In this document: positions 58,960 through 64,000 of the stretch, in pieces
Layout: each line of letters begins with the position of its first letter
How positions within the stretch are numbered: position 1 is the first letter of the stretch
DNA from: Shinisaurus crocodilurus
Taxonomy: Eukaryota > Chordata > Lepidosauria > Squamata > Shinisauridae
Length of the DNA: 64,000 nt
Direction of reading: 5' to 3'
Assembly (NCBI GenBank): GCA_021292165.1
Contig: JAHFWL010001243.1
Span: forward strand, 1 to 64,000
Program-made: the position numbers and the translations under genes
The notes under the pieces: generated by a model
The model's input: only the letters and a program-made list of their open reading frames with translations
What the model was told of the DNA's origin: nothing
Database searches by the model: none

Positions 58960-59340
58960 GGCTCTCCGCGAATCGTCTTTCCGCGGTGGTGGCGGCCCGA
59001 TCTCGCTCTTCTGAGCAGCGCGGAGCGATCTCCGTGCCGCTTGAGCCTCCTCCTCCATCGCCTCCGCCGGAGCCTCCGCCGGAGCTGCCGCTGGGTCACA
59101 TCCTGCTATGTTTTTGGCCGGGGAAACCCTGTTACCCTGGTTCCCCCCGCCAAAGCCATAGCGCAGGGGTCGAGCGCGCCGGAGCAGGGTCCTGTCGCGT
59201 CACTTCTGCGTGGGCACGAGCATGCCATGTTCAGCGATAAAAAAGGTGAGAACCCTAGGGGGTGGGGTGGGGGCGAGCCTTGCAGCGGCTGGCTCACGAA
59301 TTCTTCGAGCTAGTCGATTTCCCTTCTCCCCCCTCTACAG
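58960..59340. repeat. Relative of the GC-rich hAT core
   Basis: CTCGCTCTTCTGAGCAGCGC and the following CGCC/GCCG-rich stretch match 37,945-38,110 of the hAT element. No clear terminal repeats were found here, so it is a fragment or a related family. Confidence 0.55.
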
Positions 59341-59434
59341 ACCTGCCATGCGAACCCGACTGAGCCAAGAACAGCAAGATCTTTTGCTTGAAGCTGGAGG
59401 TATAGCTCTCAGCAAAAAGCTTTTAGCATCTCAA

Positions 59435-59950
59435 TTGGTGCATACCATTCCTTTACATTCCTTAGTTTGTAACAAAATGTATTTACGGAGTAGACATAAT
59501 AATGTCGTAATTCTTGTGAGATGTATACCTTTTTCACAGAAGAATTTTTAATAAACTTAGAGCTTGTGAGGTAAAATATAATTTAATTTTAATATATGAT
59601 TTCTATATTATATAAGCACATAACCTGTCTGCTTCTATCTCTGTAGCACTATGCTAAAACCTGTAAAACCAGTCTGCTCTCACTCAGGTTTTAGCATCTC
59701 AATTGATACATTTGTAACAAAAGTGTTGTTACATTCCTAGCCTCTGAGCAGACAGCTAGTTTTAGCATTTCAATTCCTTTACATTCCTAGTTACATTTTG
59801 TTACAGATTAGACATAATAATGTGGTAATACTTGCGAGATGCATACCTTTTTCACAGAGGAATATTTAAATTTAATATATTATTTCTATATTATATAAAA
59901 ACATAACCTGTGAGTTTCTTTCTGCTTCTAACTCTGTAGTCTGAATATAA
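59435..59950. repeat. AT-rich imperfect duplication
   Basis: Phrases such as AGACATAATAATGT and CTTTTTCACAGA, then TTTCTATATTATATAA and ATAACCTGT, occur near 59,490-59,625 and again at 59,810-59,915, a duplicated unit of about 320 bp. An (ATC)n microsatellite follows at 59,956-59,982. Confidence 0.65.
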
Positions 59951-59984
59951 ACCCTAGTCATCATCATCATCATCATCATCATGT

Positions 59985-61655
59985 CCTTCAGCAAGAAATT
60001 CTCACACACAAAGGACTGTAGTAACAGTGATTGAAATGCTAAAATCTAAGTCACCGCATCACGGCAGGGTGCTAGGGACACAGGTAAGACCTGTTTAAGA
60101 TTGAAATGCTCAGCAGCTCTGGCTCGCTGTTAAGCTCACAAAAATCTTTAATTCATGCTGAGTGATACAGAACAGAGCTGGCTCAAAGAAAAAAAAAACT
60201 TGCGACTTTTTAAGCACATCCCTAGGGGGAAGGCTGATAGCATTGCTGTATCTCATGCTCAGCTTTACAATAAAAATGTTTGGCTTTGACCTCCCAGAGG
60301 AGTATTTGTGGCATGAAAGTTCCTTAAAGAACCTTTGCAAATCCCTCTTGGGGAACCTGTGGCAAAACAGCCTGCTCCCTACATTTCTTCCTCTGCTAAT
60401 AGGCACACTTCTTGAGGCGGGACCCTCTGTCATCCAGCACCCTCACTGTGGGAAAGAAAGAGGCTTTCTGTTCCTCGTGCTTTTGATACTGCTTTCCCAA
60501 AGCAGCGATGGGACATTTTGTGGCTTGTGGTGGTGGACACAGACTTGTGCTATTTTATTTTTTAGTAATTTTTTTAATTTCAATTTTCAAAGTCCAAAAG
60601 AACAAAATAAAAACCATACAAACATACACTACAAAAACCAAACAACATTAAAGTAAAAAAAGACTTCCAATTTTTCCAAAACCAAGTATAAGTAACATCA
60701 GATATTCTATATTATAATTATAAAGAAATTACTTTTTTTTCTCTAAAGCAAAAAATAAAAAATCCCCCCCTCTTATTTATCGACCTCACAAATTCACAAA
60801 GCCTCGACACCTTACAACACGTTGCTCCTAAACATAGATAGAAATCCTTCTACTTGAACAATATTTAATGTTTCTACTTATATTTAATGAAAATCTCTAT
60901 CTTCTTTCCCTCTATTCATAAAAACAAACAGCCTAGTTTTGATTATTATTTTTAAAAACACTTTCACATTTCTACATTACTTCACATCCCAAATGTTAGC
61001 CCAAATTTAGTTGGTTCCTTTCCATTACTCATTCTCAATGCTAAGTTTCATCCAGGCTCAATACAGTTTTACCAATAACCAATTACTAATCAGATTCTAA
61101 TTCAATATCAAGCCTTCTCCTTATTTTACTCAGCAACTAATCTTTTTTCTTGTCCCATCCTTCCCAAGTATGCCCCCTTCAGGATCAGAGTTACCACATT
61201 AATGAAAAATACAAAGAAACACCACCTCAGACTGGAGAAGTTCTCCTTTCTCTCAAAGAGGTTCCTCTCACCAACCCCTTTAGGTTCAGATCTATGAATG
61301 TTCTGTTTGGATCACTGCCAGTGATCCCTTTAAATTTCTCCCATTTGGATTCCTCCCACCATTCCATTTGGGGAACTAAACCCTCTTACTTCTTTCATTA
61401 GAGCCTCTCCCTTCCATTCCAATAATATGCTGGGAATCACTCTTAGATCATCCTCTTATTCCGAGGAGATTAACCAGCCAGGATAACCTCTTGACTGGAT
61501 TTCATGCCACACCGGTCTTCCACGATCCCGTGGAAGCGTCAGGTCGACATTAAACTCCACCGGAAGTCGACACAGACTTGTGCTGTTAACCAACAGCTGA
61601 CGTGCCAGGAATGTGCCAAGGAGGTCTCTGCAGACAGTCTGGGTAGCTGAGGTGG
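59985..61655. other. AT-rich intergenic DNA, no gene supported
   Basis: A 164-codon frame at 60,162-60,656 has no family resemblance and overlaps an antisense frame. 60,550-61,150 is A/T-rich. A GTCGACACAGACTTGTGCT phrase at 61,566-61,584 partly repeats 60,535-60,552. Confidence 0.4.
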
Positions 61656-61659
61656 AACT

Positions 61660-61835
61660 GCCACAGGCCTGTGGCTTACGCTGGCTCAGCTTGTCTGAGC
61701 GTGGAAAGCTAAGCAGGGTCAAGCCTGGTGATTACTTGGATGGGAGACCCCTCCTCTAGTTCCTGCATTGAGCAGGGGGTTGGACTCGATAGCCTTGTAG
61801 GCTCCTTCCAACTCTATGATCTATGAAATCTATAA
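61660..61835 (+). repeat. 5S-rRNA-derived SINE
   Basis: Same family as 1,850-2,042, very similar over its length, ending CTATGATCTATGAAATCTAT. Confidence 0.8.
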
Positions 61836-61879
61836 GTCCCGCTCCTCTGATGTTTCCATGGAGTGCTCTTCTTGGCATC

Positions 61880-62220
61880 GGCGGGAACTTAAGAACAGAA
61901 GGTGAGCCATGCTGGATCAGACCAAGGGTCCATCCAGTCCAGCATTCTGTTCACACAGAGGCTCACCAGCTGCCCATGGGAAACCCACAAGGTGAACTTG
62001 AGTGCAGCAGCACCCTCCTGCCCATGTTCCCCAGCCAATGGTGTTCATAGGCATATTGCCTCCGATACCGGAGGTAGCATAGAGCCATCAGGATTAGTAG
62101 CCACCGACGGCCATCTCCTCCAGGAATTGATTCTATCCCCTTTGAAAGCCATCCTACTTGGTGGCCATCGCCACGTCTTGTGGTAGTGAATTCCACCATT
62201 CACTATGCGCTGTGTGTAGA
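61880..62220 (-). repeat. LINE 3' tail repeat, longer copy
   Basis: Reverse-oriented, with GCTGGATCAGACCAAGGGTCC to CATGTTCCCCAGCC and on to a segment after GAATTCCACCATTCACTATG, giving the longest 3' tail copy apart from 45,155-45,750. Confidence 0.6.
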
Positions 62221-62479
62221 AGTGGCCAACGTAAGGGGCAGCAGGGACAGCTGGTGTGCACATGAAGTAGAAGAAGGAAAGAGGCACATGGGCGGCATAG
62301 CAAGGGGTGCACACCTCAGGGATGCCACCCTCAGCCACCAGAAACGTGAGGCAAGACGTGACTTGGAATCTCATAACCCATCAACAGTCAGCAGGATCGG
62401 TCATGGCATTCCACTCAGCCCCCCTCCCCCATCGATCCCTGTTCTAACATCAGAGAATGCCGGGAAAACCTAACCATTA

Positions 62480-63250
62480 CGTGAAATCCAAAGTTCTGGT
62501 CTTCTCTAAAAGGAAGGTTAGACATTCCTGGACTGTGAATAATAACAAGTTTGAGCAAGTAGGATTCATACAAATATCTAGGTATTTGGTTCCATGAAAC
62601 TGTCAACTGGAGGGTGCAGGGAAAAGCTGTTAAACAAAGCCAAACAAAAAGTGAATGCTATTGCCCGTTTTTTCTTCACCAATGGTGTTGTAAAAATTCA
62701 GTAACTAATGCGTTAAAAATTAATGAAATGCTTCTCTCTCCTTTCTGCCTGTTGCTTAGACTGATGTTGAGACTATGACAAAGACAGGAATGTTGCTGTC
62801 CTGCTATCTTCTTCCTTGAGCTAGCTAAAGACAGTGGGTGAAGGGGGACTGAAGGAGATAATATGACCTGGCTTACCTCTGTTTCAGTTGCTTAGTGAGC
62901 ATGTCTAAAGATTTCTGTTTACCTTTCTGTATTCTTCCCTTTCTCAGCTAGAAATTCCTGTTAGTACGGCGCATGCGTGGGATTGCGTCAGAAGTTACTG
63001 TATAAATGGATAGCATTTCAGCCTCCATATTGAGATGCAGCTTTGAAGTGTTATAATACTCCCGTATCTCACTATTCTCGAGAATAAATCTGTTGGACCA
63101 CTGCCAGTCTCTCTCTCCTTCCTAATGTGCATGATTTGAACTGGGTACATTAGGATCTAGCATGTTTTTGCAACAATGGTGGGAAACACATTCCGTCAGC
63201 CATCCAAGTTTATAAAGCTGTTTATAAAGCTGTTTCTCAGACACTCAGAA
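62480..63250 (+). mobile_element. LINE fragment split by a solo LTR
   Basis: Broken frames on both sides of the LTR ('WFHETVNWRVQGK' with 'FFFTNGG' before; 'HIPSAIQVYKAV' after) read as one polymerase C-terminal piece. The family is not certain. Confidence 0.4.
62686..63175 (+). repeat. Solo LTR with 4-bp target duplication
   Basis: Ends TGTTGTAAAA...TTTTGCAACA, flanked by ATGG at 62,682-62,685 and 63,176-63,179. 490 bp, with a TATA-like GTATAAATGG near 63,000 and AATAAA near 63,084. The orientation follows these signals. No internal retroviral sequence remains. Confidence 0.8.
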
Positions 63251-63254
63251 TGGT

Positions 63255-63640
63255 AAATTCTCCCAATGGAGAGATGTAAACAGCGGGGTCCCACAGGGAT
63301 CTGTATTGGGACCAAAGCGTTTCAACTTATTCGTAAATGATCTGGAATCAGAGGTGAGCAGTGAAGTGGCCAAGTTTGCTGATGACACCACATTGGGGTT
63401 GTGACGGAGAGCTCGATGAAAATGTCAAACCAGTAGGCAGCTGCTTTGAAAAAGGCAAACTCCATGTTAGGCAGAAGAATCGAAAATAAAACTTCCAAGA
63501 TCGTACTGCCATTATACAAATGTATAGTGCGACTGCACTTAGAATACTGTGTACACTTCTGGTCACACCTAAGAAAGGACATTGCAGAGCTGAAAAAAGT
63601 GCAGAAGATGATGGAAATTGTAATATTGCCTGCTTAAATC
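63255..63640 (+). mobile_element. CR1-type reverse transcriptase remnant
   Basis: 'GVPQGSVLGPKRFNLFVNDL' followed by the catalytic 'FADDT' at about 63,380, then, after a deletion, 'PLYKCIVRLHLEYCVHFWS', which is the C-terminal part of the same type of ORF. Frame breaks make it dead. Confidence 0.7.
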
Positions 63641-63711
63641 AATGAGGTAATGTAACTACTAGTCAGAGTGGGAGGGAAGGTTAATTGAACAATCCCCAGG
63701 GTGCATGTTTT

Positions 63712-64000
63712 GTGATCTCCAATGAAGCGGACCTTTAACACCAAAGACTCTAGTCGGCCTAGATGCATCCTGCATATATGAATAAACGGACTATAAGTGA
63801 AACTAATAAATGTCCCTACTAGTTTTAAACCTTGTATGGACAATCTGCTCCTTTTACGAGCCTTTCAGTAGGGTTTAGCAACCCACGTGGTGATAACCAG
63901 TTTCAGTAACAAGGCTGTGCAGAAGGGGTGGAAATCGGCTTCATCCTAACCAGCATAGGACCGACTCCTTTTCATATCCTCCAACAGAAAAGGGCAGCTA
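63712..64000 (+). repeat. Second copy of the 44,890 repeat, cut by window end
   Basis: Matches 44,890-45,178 with few differences and is still matching at the last base of the window, so a LINE 3' end probably follows outside. Confidence 0.75.

Noticed and set aside
60162..60656. 164-codon frame with hydrophobic stretches
   Set aside because: No family match and an overlapping antisense frame; ordinary chance frame next to AT-rich DNA.

Overview
The window is vertebrate nuclear DNA, most likely from a squamate reptile. The evidence is spliced KRAB/SCAN C2H2 zinc-finger genes, CR1 and L2-like LINEs, 5S-rRNA-derived and tRNA-derived SINEs of squamate type, a vertebrate copia element, hAT and Tigger-like DNA transposons, and a two-exon beta-defensin. 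No functional rRNA or tRNA gene and no bacterial features were seen.

Layout: 1-5.7 kb holds degraded repeats and a broken copia element (gag, protease and integrase, with one LTR and its primer-binding site). The core is three copies of one zinc-finger gene unit. Unit A (minus, about 6.1-16.2 kb), unit B (plus, about 26.4-36.0 kb) and unit C (minus, about 45.6-55.7 kb) each carry a putative non-coding first exon, a SCAN exon, a 35-codon linker exon, a KRAB A-box exon and one large finger exon. All splice junctions keep the frame: A is 804, B 925 and C 970 codons. A and B form a long inverted repeat, with arms at 6,777-22,498 and 24,312-36,043 around a loop of about 1.8 kb made of nested transposons. 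Taking out a 4-kb LINE that entered only the left arm makes the two arms equal at about 11.7 kb. A and B are head-to-head; B and C are tail-to-tail.

Between B and C (36-45.6 kb) lie LTR-like sequence, a hAT-type element that carries two minisatellites, and a beta-defensin gene (42,344-42,757). From 55.7 kb to the end the window holds a degenerate Ty3/gypsy gag with a SCAN-like segment, hAT-related GC-rich DNA, AT-rich sequence, a solo LTR with a 4-bp target duplication, and LINE remnants.

The zinc-finger proteins are presumably nuclear DNA-binding repressors (KRAB recruits corepressor, SCAN dimerises). Shared and private insertions give a partial order of events: the A/B inverted duplication first; then a CR1 insertion in the A lineage; then C copied from A; and, at an unknown time after the palindrome formed, the 4-kb LINE in A. 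Coding differences that group B with C instead suggest gene conversion. Only C keeps the presumed ancestral C-terminus; A and B lost it through separate frameshifts.
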